Source: Anodontia alba
Taxonomy: Eukaryota > Mollusca > Bivalvia > Lucinida > Lucinidae
Direction: 5' to 3'
DNA: 64,000 nt
Assembly: GCA_964016985.1 (NCBI GenBank)
Contig: OZ024828.1
Span: 32,518,424 to 32,582,423, forward strand
This document shows positions 10,939 through 20,719 of the stretch, piece by piece (the stretch's first letter is position 1; each line of letters starts with the position of its first letter). A program made the position numbers and the translations under genes. A model generated the notes under the pieces. It was given only the letters and a program-made list of their open reading frames with translations, had not been told where the DNA came from and ran no database searches.

Positions 10939-11808
10939 GTGATGAGTTCGGTTAAGCTTAATGGATATACTACCGACTGGTTTAGTGTCCACTGTGGATT
11001 AAAGCAGGTTGTTCCCTGTCCCCCCCCCCCCCCCCCTCACACACACCCCCGCCCCCTACTTTTGAACGTATACATAAATGATTTGGCACTGAAAATTGAC
11101 GCTCTTGGAAAAGGCATAACAATTGATGATGAAACGGTATCTATATTGCTATATGCTGATGACGAAGTGCTTATCGCAGAATCCGAAGCGGATCTTCAAT
11201 CGATGCTAGATATTTTAGGGATCTGGTGCAAAAGCAATCTCCTATCTATAAATACGTCTAAATCTAATATCATGCATTTCCGTAATTCATCGACATCCAC
11301 ATATGGCGCCGTATTTTTGGTTAATCAGGAGATCCTTTCCTATACAACCCAATATAAATGTTTAGGTGTAGTTTTAACAGAACATCTCGATTATGTAATA
11401 ACTACTAAAATTGTTGCGCAGTCTGCAAATCGTGAACTAGGACCCTTAATTGCCAAATCGAAAGCGTTCGGCGGCTTCCAGTATGGTCCATTTACTAAAC
11501 TAAATGAATCAATTGTTTGCCTAGCTATTTCCTATGGTGCTGCAGTATGGGCCACCCAGTCGTATAATTGTATAAATGCTGTGCAAAACAGAGCAGCGCG
11601 GTACTTTCTTAATGTCAGAAAATATACGCCTAATGCCGCTATTAAATGGGATATAGGTTGGACGCCCATGGTAGCAAAATGTTGGAGGTATGTACTTACA
11701 TTTTGGTGTCGTCGTATTAATGTGGATGCAATGCGAATGAATAAAAAATATTCTGCTGGTCAAATTCTAAGTCAAATACACAGGGTAAGAACTGGCCTTT
11801 TAGGATAG
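10939..11808 (+). pseudogene. LINE reverse transcriptase palm/thumb segment (longest intact frame)
   Basis: A 289-codon uninterrupted stretch within the LINE remnant. It starts after the frame break that follows FIDFKK. The YADD box lies around residue 72, and after it come the usual conserved region with NxxKSxxM (NTSKSNIMHFR) and KCLGV. The ATG at the start is internal to the ancestral ORF and is not a real initiation site. The proline-rich stretch near residue 27-36 results from expansion of the C homopolymer and would destroy the fold at that position. Confidence 0.85.
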
Positions 11809-11978
11809 GTATAAAGCTGACGGAGTCTGGTTTTCCAGTATATAGTAACATAAATGGTAACATCAATAAGTCAAGCGTATTAAACAATGTTTTACCTTTC
11901 ATCACTCAAACATATATAGATCAATGGGTTGTTGATGTTAATCGAGACAGTTCGCGTTCGGGGACTTGGGGGAATAAA

Positions 11979-12371
11979 TTGCGATTATATAAAACGTTTA
12001 AGCAGGATTTTAAAGTTGAAACATATTGCACAAGTGTGTTAAATAGATCTCATAGAGGCGCATTTGCCAAATTTAGAAGTGGAACTGCTCCGATTGAAAT
12101 CGAAACTAGACGCTATAAGCGGTTGAACGTAATCGAAAGAAAATGTCAAACTGTCAAGAAAGTGTCGAGGATGAGGTACAATGTACATGTTTTATTACAA
12201 TGTCCGCAGTACAACAGTCTGCGCAACGACATGTTCAATAGAGCAGGAGATATATGGAATGATTTTCATAGCTTAAATGATAATGAGAAAATATATTTTT
12301 ATTTTATCAGACCCGTCTGTAGTCAAAGAAAGTGCCAAAACTTGTTATCTGATTTTAAACAAAAGGCGTAG
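11979..12371 (+). pseudogene. LINE ORF2 C-terminal domain fragment
   Basis: Holds NRSHRGAFAKFRSGTAPI, RRYKRL, ERKC and HVLLQCPQY, which is the C-terminal region that follows the RT in many invertebrate LINEs and ends in a cysteine/histidine block. It is separated from the preceding frame by a stop/frameshift near 11808. It ends with a TAG at 12369. Confidence 0.8.
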
Positions 12372-12804
12372 CTTGTTATACAGTTGATGTAGATATGTAC
12401 ATAGTTTTTTCTTTTACTTTTAGAAACTCTGTTTTAATTCATACGCTAGTTTTAAATAGTACTAATATCTGCCATGTGCGGTTTGTTACAATGTTTCCTC
12501 TTGCCGTGTCTCAGATCTGCAGATGGTGCCTGGTGTGGAGCCCGAAGTTTGGGTATGACGTATTGACATTGGTCCTCCACATGTTTCCTTGGCCAAGGGC
12601 TCGACACTGGGTATAAGTAAGAGGTAGAGCTGATACGATGCAAGAACAAACGGACGTATTTCAGAAACTTATATCGTCACTCGTAGCTCATATCTCTGAG
12701 CGGCATTTTTTACATTTTATGTCATTTATATATTTATTTGCTCTCTTGTAAATGTTAAGTTGGTGAGACGTTAATAAAATAATCTTCTCTTATCTTATCT
12801 TATC

Positions 12805-13260
12805 GAAATAAAGCAACACGCAAAAATGACTTTCTGAAAGACATCGAAAGCAGAGTAGGATAAAATACGGTATCTCTCGCTGTCAGGTTATCATTAAACT
12901 TGATTAATTTTACGATTATTACATCTGAACGAGATATTGGTTTAGATAAGATAAAGATCTAACAAAATGTTGGGCCTAGCTTTTTGTATCTGTGGCATGT
13001 CTTTTTAATGTGTGTTTGCATCGGATGAAGAGCCAATAATTGCATTTAATAGGTTGACGTGATCAGCAAAGATAATCACATTGCCAATCAGTGACTAGGA
13101 AGTGCTCCAATTTATAGCGTTCGAAAACAACGAACAATGCCTCAGATACATTAGGAAAGGAAAGAATGTACCATATCACTTGGGAATATGTGCGAATCGA
13201 TCAAGATATTGCTGCGGTTCAAATAAGCAAATTACTGGATGTTTAGTTTAGTATAATAAA
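12805..13260. other. No recognised feature
   Basis: Begins with GAAATAAAGCAACACGC just after the LINE tail. No gene, RNA or known repeat is visible. Confidence 0.4.
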
Positions 13261-13264
13261 AACA

Positions 13265-13425
13265 CACGTAGAGGAGCAACTCTGTCCGAAATGGTTTGCT
13301 TCCCTTTCGAAGAGACGTCTACTCTAAACGGAAAGAAATGGTTCCCAATTTTTCAGAAGGGGTTTGACATGCAGGAAAGCAAAACGGAAATTACAAGCGC
13401 TGTCTCCCTTGTAGAAAATTGCGAA
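13265..13425 (+). repeat. Family K dispersed repeat
   Basis: Contains GGAGCAACTCTGTCC, CTACTCTAAACGGAAAGAAA, TTTTTCAGAAGGGGTTTG and GCGCTGTCTCCCTTG. It is diverged from the copy at 5573 by substitutions and small insertions. Confidence 0.6.
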
Positions 13426-13683
13426 GACATGGATGGGGTATATTCTGACTCCATAAGTCGTAGAATGAACTTTGTTTAACATGGTGCAGTAACATTTTCT
13501 GTTTAGTAACGCATTCAGTTACGATCATTATCGATCCAGATAACATTTACCGAGAATTCTGATTATTTGAATGATTAAACCACAACAGCTATTTTGCCAT
13601 TTTCCATCCTGTCTCCAGCGAATGTGATGATTTTACATCAGTTTGCACGGAAGCGCTTTGTCTTCCGATTACACTCAAATAAG

Positions 13684-13993
13684 CCAGCCTCGGTGGCTCA
13701 GTTGGATGCGCCGTCCGACTGGGAGAATAGGAGGTCGCGGGTTCAACCCCCGCCGAGGTCGGCAACATTCTTTCGTGGAGATTGATCATGAAATATTTTC
13801 TACGGTCATTCTCTCACTTCCGCTGATTCAAGAAGACCAGTTGTCAGTTTCTGGCGTAAAAATGTGAACAATACTGGTTAACCGCTTTGAGGACTAAGCC
13901 TGCCCTGTAAACGTGTGGCTAGGTAAACTGACCGCGCTCGACATGACCCCACTGGGTTGACTGGGCCGTAAAACCTCAACACAAACAAACAAA
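13684..13993 (+). mobile_element. tRNA-derived SINE, RUDI/V-SINE-like (S1)
   Basis: The head GCCTCGGTGGCTCAGTTGG carries a good A box, and GGGTTCAACCCC a B box. The first seven bases pair with CCGAGGT near 13755 as an acceptor stem. The body follows with GTGGAGATTGATCATGAAA, CTCTCACTTCCGCTGATTC, AACCGCTTTGAGGACT and GACTGGGCCGTAAAAC. The tail is (ACAA)-rich. A + copy at 23281 and a 5'-truncated minus copy at 22584 share the body. Assignment to the molluscan RUDI family is from memory of the family, not from a search. Confidence 0.85.
13686..13763 (+). promoter_or_regulatory. Internal RNA polymerase III promoter of the SINE head
   Basis: A box TGGCTCAGTTGG and B box GGTTCAACCCC lie within a cloverleaf-like 78-base tRNA-related head. 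The anticodon region is not well formed (GGGAGAATAGG), and sequence after the acceptor stem runs straight into the SINE body. I therefore do not call a functional tRNA gene. Confidence 0.65.
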
Positions 13994-14210
13994 TACTCAA
14001 ATAAGCATTTAGAAACTTTATAAATTGTAAATGGACTAAGGATTCAGTATGTCCTTTTTGTTTCGAAAATTGAAATCTTTTTAAAATGTTTGGAGAGTAA
14101 ATAATTATTAAACTATGTTCAAACTACTCTCCTGCTAATATATAATCGTGAAAGGCAGACATAATGTGCTCAACTGACTGAATTTCATAACATAAATATT
14201 TATTTACCAA

Positions 14211-14230
14211 AAAAAAAAAAAAAAAAAAAA
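14211..14230. repeat. Poly-A tract
   Basis: About 21 A just before the TA-flanked element at 14255. Confidence 0.8.
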
Positions 14231-14254
14231 CAGCACAAAATATCTCATAGTATA

Positions 14255-14575
14255 CAGTGAACCCTCGTTACAACGACAGCATTTGTTCCAAAAGACGTTG
14301 CCATTAAAATTAATTTGCTGTATTACAGAATACTTAATGATAGATTGATATATAAGGTCTTGTATTGTTCTTATTTCCTCATAGAACATATGCTTTGGAC
14401 ATGTGTTAGAAATGCCTCACTGCGGCTATTCTAACAAATATCCAAAACACATGTTTCTTTAAAGTATTAAATAAAATGTTCTTGCATAATTTGTGACTCT
14501 TACCTCTTTAGCGAAGGTTTCATGACAGTCAAATTGACCTTATATTGAATTTTGTCGTTGTACTAAGTATCGGTG
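14255..14575. mobile_element. TA-flanked MITE with a family A/B-like central palindrome
   Basis: Begins TA/CAGTGAACCCTCGTTACAAC and ends with a diverged complement (GTCGTTGTACTAAGTATCGGTG/TA, partly eroded), which suggests mariner-like termini. The centre (about 14370-14455) has TTCTTATTTCCTCATAGAAC, ATGTGTTAGAAATGCCTCA and its imperfect complement. This matches the family A core in order and in the flanking TTCTTATTTC motif, although the outer sequence is unrelated. No coding capacity. Confidence 0.7.
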
Positions 14576-14619
14576 TAAAGGTCTGTAAGTAAATATTTTC
14601 AGTGATTTGAGTACCGCTT

Positions 14620-14825
14620 ATTACGTAGAGTTTATTTGTTTGTTTTGACCGATTAAGGAGAAATAATAACTTAGTGCTTTAAGGCTTCCGTGTAAAAATA
14701 GAGAGCCATAACGAACGAGTTTTTTTTTTTTTTTTTTTTTTTTTTACATGAAAGCCTTAGAACACGCGTGAATTATTTCTCCGTAATCGATCAAAAACAA
14801 ACGAATACACTGTTTATTACATTTC
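14620..14825. mobile_element. Foldback element around a poly-T loop
   Basis: The left arm (TTGTTTGTTTTGACCGATTA, GGAGAAATAAT, AAGGCTTCCGTGTAAAAA) pairs with the right arm (TTTTTACATGAAAGCCTTA, ATTATTTCTCC, TAATCGATCAAAAACAAAC). The loop contains a run of about 26 T (14720-14745). Arms are about 75 bp with roughly 80% pairing. One copy in the window. Confidence 0.75.
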
Positions 14826-14929
14826 TTACCCCCACCCCTCACACAATGTTTTTAGCTGGGCGTTCTGCGTTTGTGACCAGTGGGAATTTCATATGCTTAT
14901 GAGAGATGCCCAGCCGTGAACTGCTGAAC

Positions 14930-14931
<2 letters not shown>

Positions 14932-14969
<38 letters not shown>
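14932..14969. repeat. Poly-A tract
   Basis: About 38 A, the longest uninterrupted homopolymer in the first 20 kb. No identifiable retroelement precedes it. Confidence 0.85.
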
Positions 14970-14971
<2 letters not shown>

Positions 14972-15284
14972 GTGCCATCGGATTTCAGTTCTAATTGAGA
15001 TAATAAATACAGATTTTAAATTATAATCATATCGCACAATCCTTCAATGCATGAATGGATTACGTCACAGAATTACGTCACTAATTTGCACGTGAACACA
15101 ATTCATTTGAAGAAACGAAATAATTCACTGGTGAGCGATGACAAGGTTTTCTTCCACAGAGAAAAATAGGAAAGTCATTGTTGGAAATGTAATAAATGAT
15201 ATGCATCACATTTTCATAAATATGTAATATTATATCAGTGGAGTGGATATTCTCTCTGGGGATGCATCTCAGAAAGAAAAAGAA

Positions 15285-15450
15285 AAAAAAAATTACCTCT
15301 TCTTAAAAGGGGTCTTCTCTGAACGGAAAGAATTTGCTCCCTTTCAGACATATTTTCAAAAGGCATTTGTGTGCAGGGGTGAAAGGGTGGGACAAACAGG
15401 AAGTCGCAGAAGTACTTTTCTTTGTAAGAATCTCGAAAAATATACTAAAA
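15285..15450 (+). repeat. Family K dispersed repeat
   Basis: Contains GGGGTCTTCTCTGAACGGAA, AGAATTTGCTCCCTTTCAGA, AACAGGAAGTCGCAGAAGTA and CTTTGTAAGAATCTCG, in the order of the family. Confidence 0.55.
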
Positions 15451-15494
15451 GTGCCTTGTCGCTTACAAGGCTATAGGCGCGCCATGCGAAAACG

Positions 15495-15690
15495 TGTCTT
15501 TGGGCAAATGCGGACAGCGATGGCCCAGATCACACTGCGCATCCGCGTAGTCTGATCAGGGCCTTCACTATTCGCTAATAGATTGGATATTACAGAATAT
15601 ACGAATGGAGAGCAAAGGTCCGGGTGACAGTTTGCGCATGCGCATGATGATCTGAATCTGTGCATTTTGCGCATGTTCGAAGGCACTTTT
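15495..15690. repeat. Family G foldback repeat
   Basis: Two half-units are visible: CACACTGCGCATCCGCGTAG / TCTGATCAGGGCCTTCACT, and GTTTGCGCATGCGCATGATG / ATCTGAATC. It ends with GCGCATGTTCGAAGGCAC, close to the family end. Confidence 0.75.
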
Positions 15691-15719
15691 TCGTCTAACA
15701 CGGTTGATTATATGATGTT

Positions 15720-16390
15720 TTCACCAAAGTAAATATACAGCTTACCAAAGAAAAAAAAAACTCCAATTCATATATATTACGTAATTATGTCAGGGAAATA
15801 TCTCCACCAAAAGGCATCTTGGGTGTAGGGAGGTGGGCGAGGCGGTGCATATTTTTATAACTTACAACTTATATGAAATATATTCAATTTTTCATTTTAA
15901 CAGGAGAAGAGAAAGAAAATTCAAGTCAGATATCCCAGATACGCGCATTGATTATTCATTTAACCATAATTTCCAAAAAGAAAGTGTTGTGTTCTTGTCA
16001 TTCTGATGCAAGAAATATTTCCAAAAGGGAAAGGTAACTAAATTTAATTTCCATCGTTTTATACATGATATCAGTTTTGGAGTTTTTGGGGAAGGGGGAA
16101 ACAGGACTGAATTTTCTCCCCATAATCATAAGACAGAAGCATCAAGTTTACTTTCTGCTACATTGTATGATACAGGTATCGGGCCACCGGAATATGTAAT
16201 AAAACTTTGAATATTGTAATTTTTGAAATCTGGTCTTCACAATCCGAGCCAATGATGGGAAAATCTTACTGCAATATCTTATTTAGGCTTGGAAATCATG
16301 AGTAAATTCACGACATTAGTTCACGAAAATGGGGCGTTTAACAAAAACGCAAAAAATCATACAGTCACACTGTTTTTAAAATCGCGTATG
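15720..16390. other. No recognised feature
   Basis: AT-rich sequence without a recognisable gene or repeat. It ends at the family A element at 16398. Confidence 0.4.
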
Positions 16391-16397
16391 ATCATGT

Positions 16398-16677
16398 CAT
16401 CACGATAACATGCCTATATAATTTTGACCCCCTTAAACCCCACTTTTATATAGTAAAACTGGGGTTTACAGGGGTATACATTATTTTTCTTATTTCTGCT
16501 CAAAAACATATATTGTGGGTACTCGTTAGAACCGCCTCGGTGAGGCGGTTCTAACGAGTACCCACAATCTATGTTTTTTATCAGAAGTATGAAAAATATC
16601 AGAGATTTTTATCTGAAAATTTTCAGTTTTTGGAGGTGAAATTTTCTATATATTTGAATAGGCGTGTTTTCGTAATG
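16398..16677 (-). mobile_element. Family A MITE, complete (A3)
   Basis: Right end first (CATCACGATAACATGCC), left end last (GGCGTGTTTTCGTAATG). The central palindrome arms GTACTCGTTAGAACCGCCTC and complement are perfect around a GGT loop. It lies 65 bp from another complete copy in the opposite orientation, so the two left ends face each other. Confidence 0.92.
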
Positions 16678-16742
16678 TCGTCAAATGGGCACAGCGAAAC
16701 ACCTGAGGAATGCAGAATAAACAGACAAAGAATACAGATTCT

Positions 16743-17020
16743 CATTACGAAAACACGCCTATTCAAATATATAGAAAATTTTACCTCCAAAAACTGAAAA
16801 TTTTCAGATAAAAAACTCAGATATTTTTCATATTTCTGCATAAAACATAGATTGTGGGTACAGGTTAGAACCGCCTCGCCGAGGCGGTTCTAACGAGTAC
16901 CCACAATCTATGTTTTGAGCAGAAATAAGAAAAATAATGTATATCCCTGTAAACCCCAGTATTACTATATAAAAGTGGGGTTTAAGGGGGTCTAATTTAT
17001 ATAGGTATGTTTTCGTGATG
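16743..17020 (+). mobile_element. Family A MITE, complete (A4)
   Basis: From CATTACGAAAACACGCC to ATGTTTTCGTGATG. Pairs head to head with A3 across 65 bp of unrelated spacer. The two copies together could form a foldback of about 620 bp. Confidence 0.92.
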
Positions 17021-17149
17021 TGTATTCAAATCTCATGTTAAATACTGTATATTTCATTAAGGACAAGACCAGTGGCAAATTTGGCAAACGCCATTGTAAA
17101 ATATTTTTTTCTTATTAGACATTTCATGAAAATTGTCTCCAAATCATGC

Positions 17150-17482
17150 ATAGAATATTCCTCAAAAATGGGTATTTATTATCCAGGAAAGGTTTAGTAA
17201 ATTGACCTATGTATTAATACAATCATAAAAAGTGGCACCTGACAGCCTGTAACAACATTTCAGTTAGTCTCTCGTTCTTGAAATGAAATGAAGTTGCCAA
17301 CATTAATTCATAGCTACGTTAAAAATTGTTTCATTTTGAGTCGGTTAAAAAACGAGAGACAAACTAAAACTTTACAGGCTGTCAGATGCCACATTTTATG
17401 ACCGTATGAATACTATATATCCATTTACTACGCTTTTCTTGGATAAAAAATGCTGTTTTTGAGGAATATGGAGCCTTTAAAG
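17150..17482. mobile_element. Family C foldback element (C1)
   Basis: Inverted repeat with arms of about 120 bp. The left arm has ATTCCTCAAAAATGGG, TGGCACCTGACAGCCTGTAA and TTAGTCTCTCGTT. The right arm has AACGAGAGACAAACT, TTACAGGCTGTCAGATGCCA and TTTTTGAGGAATAT. The middle has GTTGCCAACATTAATTCATA. It ends near GGAGCCTTTAAAG. A second copy (20924-21272) is inserted in a family B element. Confidence 0.85.
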
Positions 17483-17489
17483 TCTATTT

Positions 17490-18045
17490 TCTTGGAGAGA
17501 AATCAAAATGTCGTCTGAGGAATATTCACTCTGTGTTAAGCTCTTCTCAGGAGACTAAATGTTATAAATTCGCGCTTCTGTGTCAAATACCATTCGCGCT
17601 TTTCATATGTAAATTTTCGCGCTTTCGTAAATTAAAAACGTCTGCGCTTTTTTTTATATACATATACTGATTCGCGCTTTCGCAAAACGCTGCGAAAATA
17701 CAGTTACGCGAAATGTAGTTACAGGATACTGAAAATGCATGTCAGAACTGATCCGATCTGAATTGTTTACGGTGGTACATGTATGACGAATGACATCCAT
17801 TCACGTCAACAAAATGCATAATTACAATCCTTAAATTGTTAAAGAGAAGACCTAAGATCGAGTCTAAGATTGATATGAGCTCATTATTTGTGTTCAACAG
17901 GTTTAGCATGTTTCTTTAAGACATTAAGTGCCACAAAAACACTTAATCGCAGCCATTATATTTCACTTTTCTAACACTTGTCTCAATCGACTCATTAAGA
18001 AAACAAATGCTGTTCTATATACCGCTAACCAATATGATTGAAGAA
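17490..18045. other. No gene recognised; GCGCTTT-rich stretch
   Basis: Around 17570-17710 the motif TTCGCGCTTT recurs at least four times, with spacing of about 25-35 bases, in otherwise AT-rich DNA. It may be an eroded tandem repeat. No gene is recognised. Confidence 0.4.
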
Positions 18046-18050
18046 AGAGT

Positions 18051-18326
18051 CATTACGAAAACATGCCTATTCAAATATATTGAAAATTTTACCAACAAAA
18101 ACGAAAATTTTCAGTTAAAAATTCTGATATTTTCATATTTCTGCTCAAAACATAGATTGTGGGTACTCGTTAGAACCGCCTCGATGAGGCGGTTCTAACG
18201 AGTACCCACAATCTATGGTTTTGAGCAGCAATAAGAAAAATAACGTATATCTCCTGTAAATCCCAGTTTTACTATATAAAAGTGGGGTTTAAGGGGGTCA
18301 AAATTATATAGGTGTGTTTTCGTATG
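18051..18326 (+). mobile_element. Family A MITE, complete (A5)
   Basis: CATTACGAAAACATGCC to GTGTGTTTTCGTATG, with a one-base deletion in the right end. The central palindrome is perfect (arms GTACTCGTTAGAACCGCCTC, loop GAT). A family K copy starts within 10 bp of the right end, as at A1 and A10. Confidence 0.9.
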
Positions 18327-18332
18327 TAAAGG

Positions 18333-18460
18333 GGAACTGGTCTCTTCGAAAAAGAAACGAATTTGCTTCTCTTCGGTAGATCCCTATTCAAAGGTGGTTT
18401 CGTGTGCAGAACAAAAGTAACAAGTAACAAAACTCATCTCTCTTCTACGATATGGTTGAC
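18333..18460 (+). repeat. Family K dispersed repeat
   Basis: Contains GGAACTGGTCTCTTCGAAAA, GAAACGAATTTGCTTCTCTT and TAGATCCCTATTCAAAGGTG, then a weak CTCATCTCTCTTC end. Confidence 0.5.
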
Positions 18461-18945
18461 CATCTACATTTGTACCAAGTATGTCCAGTCCCTTAACACC
18501 GAGTTATTGTCTACGCCTATGGGCATAGATAATTTTATAGTTTGATTTTGCTCCGGAACTATTTATATAAGGACAAGGACTGGTCCAATGTTATTCATGG
18601 ACTGCTTAACGTTATTATAACCAAGTATCAGCTTTCACATAAAAGCTTGTCTACCTCAGCATACATTGTGTGCTATAAGCATAGACCAAGCTTTTTTTTG
18701 TAAAAGCTACAAATGTACATTTTGTAATACTTATGTTTATGTTAGAGATAACTTTAGAATAAGGTCGGCAATTCAGACATCAATACTTAAATCCTTCGGC
18801 ATTTTGAAGCCGAGCAATTTGTAATAACAGGACGCTTTCTAAATCAGCTTTTATTACATATACAAAGGGCATAAGAAGCAGTCAAACCAGTCTGTGTAAA
18901 CGGTCTTTTTTAATGTAAACTGGACATATTATAGGTATACATGTA

Positions 18946-19258
18946 CAGTCAAACCTCAATAACTCAAACGCCGATGGCTCGAACTCGTTTTTGAGCCCTA
19001 CAAATTCTTCCGATGGCTCAAGAAAACAATACTTTTGGAAATTCTATCATGTAATTGTATGTTGTATTATCATTAGAATCGCTTCATTGCGTACACTCAG
19101 CATATCATTATTGTATAGAAGATAGAACAGATTTCCCTGAATTATCGCTATTTGCTTCCTGAACTGGCGTCATGATTAACCCTCAGTGGCTCGAACTACC
19201 CACATCTCGGACAAATTTCCATGGTCCCAAAGATGTTTGAGCCATTGAGGTTCGACTA
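18946..19258 (+). mobile_element. Family B MITE, TA-flanked (B1)
   Basis: TA flanks an element starting CAGTCAAACCTCAATAACTC and ending CATTGAGGTTCGACTA. These termini and the TA duplication fit Tc1/mariner- or pogo-type MITEs. The central palindrome is partly decayed (ATCATTAGAATCGCTTCATT). The right part has CTATTTGCTTCCTGAACTGG and ATGATTAACCCTCAGTGGCT, shared with B3 and B4. Confidence 0.85.
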
Positions 19259-19287
19259 TATATGTAATTATTTATGTGAGGAGCAAC

Positions 19288-19510
19288 GTGAGAAAACGCA
19301 CCATCTGACATATACGTCTAAATAAGACTCAAATCACCTGCGCATCCGCACAGACTGATCAGAGTCCTAGTTGTCCGCATCAAGAAAAGTTGCTTCCTTA
19401 GCTATCCAAAATGCGCCCAGTGAAGATTCTGATCAGACTGCGCGAATGCGCAGGCTGATCTGAATCTTCGCTGGGTGCACATGTCCGAAGGTACGTTTTC
19501 TGACGTTACG
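19288..19510. repeat. Family G foldback repeat, near full length (reference copy)
   Basis: The ends GTGAGAAAACGCACC and GAAGGTACGTTTTCTGACG are inverted relative to each other. Inside are ACCTGCGCATCCGCACAGAC, TTAGCTATCCAAAATGCGCC, TCTGATCAGACTGCGCGAAT and CTGATCTGAATCTTCGCTGG. About 220 bp with an overall foldback layout. Confidence 0.85.
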
Positions 19511-20171
19511 TCTCTTGTGACTCTTAGACATCTTTATTATAGAAGTAAGTGGGATGAAAATGCTCTACCTAGCAGTGATGAAAGCAACGTTCCGTCTCAA
19601 TTACTAGAAACGGACGTCATAAATTTCAGGAGAAAATTGATACACAACGACGGAAAAATGCCCTTATATCTAATTGGGCAGCGAGGGCTCAGATCAGCCA
19701 CCTGCACATTCATGCAGTCTAGTTATAGACTGTTTTCAATTTCCAGTTTCAATGTAGAATAAACTGTCAAAAAGCAGCTGATAGACTATGCAAATCGAAA
19801 GCTAAATCTGGGCTTTGGCAGTTTACATGTAGCTTAATAGCCCTTTTCACACATTCTGTTAATATAGACTGTCTGATAAAAATATTAGGTTAATGGTTAT
19901 TTTCTTCAACCATAATGGACAAGTTATTTTTATGAAAACAAAACATGGATAATGCATCCTGCTAAACCGTTTTTAATATTTTCGGTCTTTTTCTAGAAGA
20001 TGCCAAGGACGCAGAACTTGCCCATTAAATGTCATAAAACACTTGGAAGCTTTTATGCATCCGATGCTTATTCTCTGAATGCTTTAGATACAAATGTACC
20101 AACGTATAAATTCAGTTGAACCTCAATAGCTCAAACACCGAGGGCCCATTTACCATTGCTTATTCGAACTC

Positions 20172-20719
20172 CATCAAAAAAACATGCCTACAGTGTATAT
20201 TGACCCCCTTAAACCCCACTTTTATTTAGTAAAACTTGGGTTTAAAGGGGTATACATTATTCTTATTTCTGCTCAAAACATAATTGCGTGTACTCGTTAG
20301 AACCGCCTCGCTGAGGCGGTTCTAACGAGTACCCGCAATCTATATTTTGAGCAGAATTATGAAAAATATCAAAAATTTTATCTGAAAATTTTCATTTTTT
20401 GGTGGTAAAAATTTCGGTATCATTACGAAATCACGCCTATATACATATATAGAAAATTTCACCTCGAAATACTGAAAATTTTCAGATAAAAAACTCTGAT
20501 ATGTTTCATATTTCTGCTCAAAACATAGATTGTGCGTACTCGTTAGAACCGCCTCAAGGAGGCGGTTCTAAGAGTAGCCACTATCTATGTTTTTGAGCAG
20601 AAATAAAACAAATAATGTACACCCCTGTCAACCCCGGTTTTACAATCTAAAAGTGGGATTTAAGGGGGTCAAAATTATATAGGTATGTTTTCGTGATGAT
20701 TTGAATAGGCTTGTTAATG
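20172..20719 (-). mobile_element. Family A MITE split by another family A MITE (A6)
   Basis: 20172-20420 runs from the right end (CATCAAAAAAACATGCC) through the palindrome to AAATTTCGGTAT. The missing left terminus ATTTGAATAGGCTTGTTAATG resumes at 20699-20719 after copy A7. The full element is about 270 bp when A7 is removed. It lies in family B copy B2, between GAACTC and GTTCTTGAG. Confidence 0.88.
20421..20698 (+). mobile_element. Family A MITE nested in A6 (A7)
   Basis: CATTACGAAATCACGCC to TATGTTTTCGTGATG, 278 bp. The palindrome arm is shortened on one side (GTTCTAAGAGTAGCC). It interrupts A6 within the family motif TATATATTTGAATAGG. The join GGTAT/ATTTG implies insertion without an obvious target duplication. 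Confidence 0.9.

Larger units (their letters stand above)
10140..12804 (+). pseudogene. 5'-truncated non-LTR retrotransposon (LINE), degenerate reverse transcriptase
   Basis: Remnant of a LINE ORF2. The sequence starts in the linker between endonuclease and reverse transcriptase (QIYFFGRVGVRNNRKREI at 10143), so the endonuclease is missing. RT motifs follow in order in shifting frames: YRGVAITPVVYKVY, GFRKGRSTIYHISSL, CAFIDFKK, YINDLALKID, and the catalytic-type YADDEVLIAE at about 11150. Next come the thumb-like KCLGVVL and a C-terminal block with HVLLQCPQYNSLR at 12190. At least one stop and two frameshifts break the RT. A poly-C run at 11020-11036 replaces the usual GLKQGCxLSP region. The C-terminal zinc-knuckle-like block has lost a cysteine (CQTV where C-x2-C is usual). 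The 3' region ends with AATAAAAT and a short CTTAT-type repeat (12786-12804), as some LINEs do. Clade (CR1- or jockey-like) is not resolved. Inactive. Confidence 0.9.

Noticed and set aside
13686..13763. Functional tRNA gene
   Set aside because: The head has A and B boxes and an acceptor-like pairing, but it has no proper anticodon arm and continues into a repeated SINE body with two other copies in the window.
14860..14930. GCTGGGC...GCCCAGC hairpin as a terminator or RNA gene
   Set aside because: The stem is only seven bases with a long loop and a poly-A tract after it. Chance pairing is sufficient.
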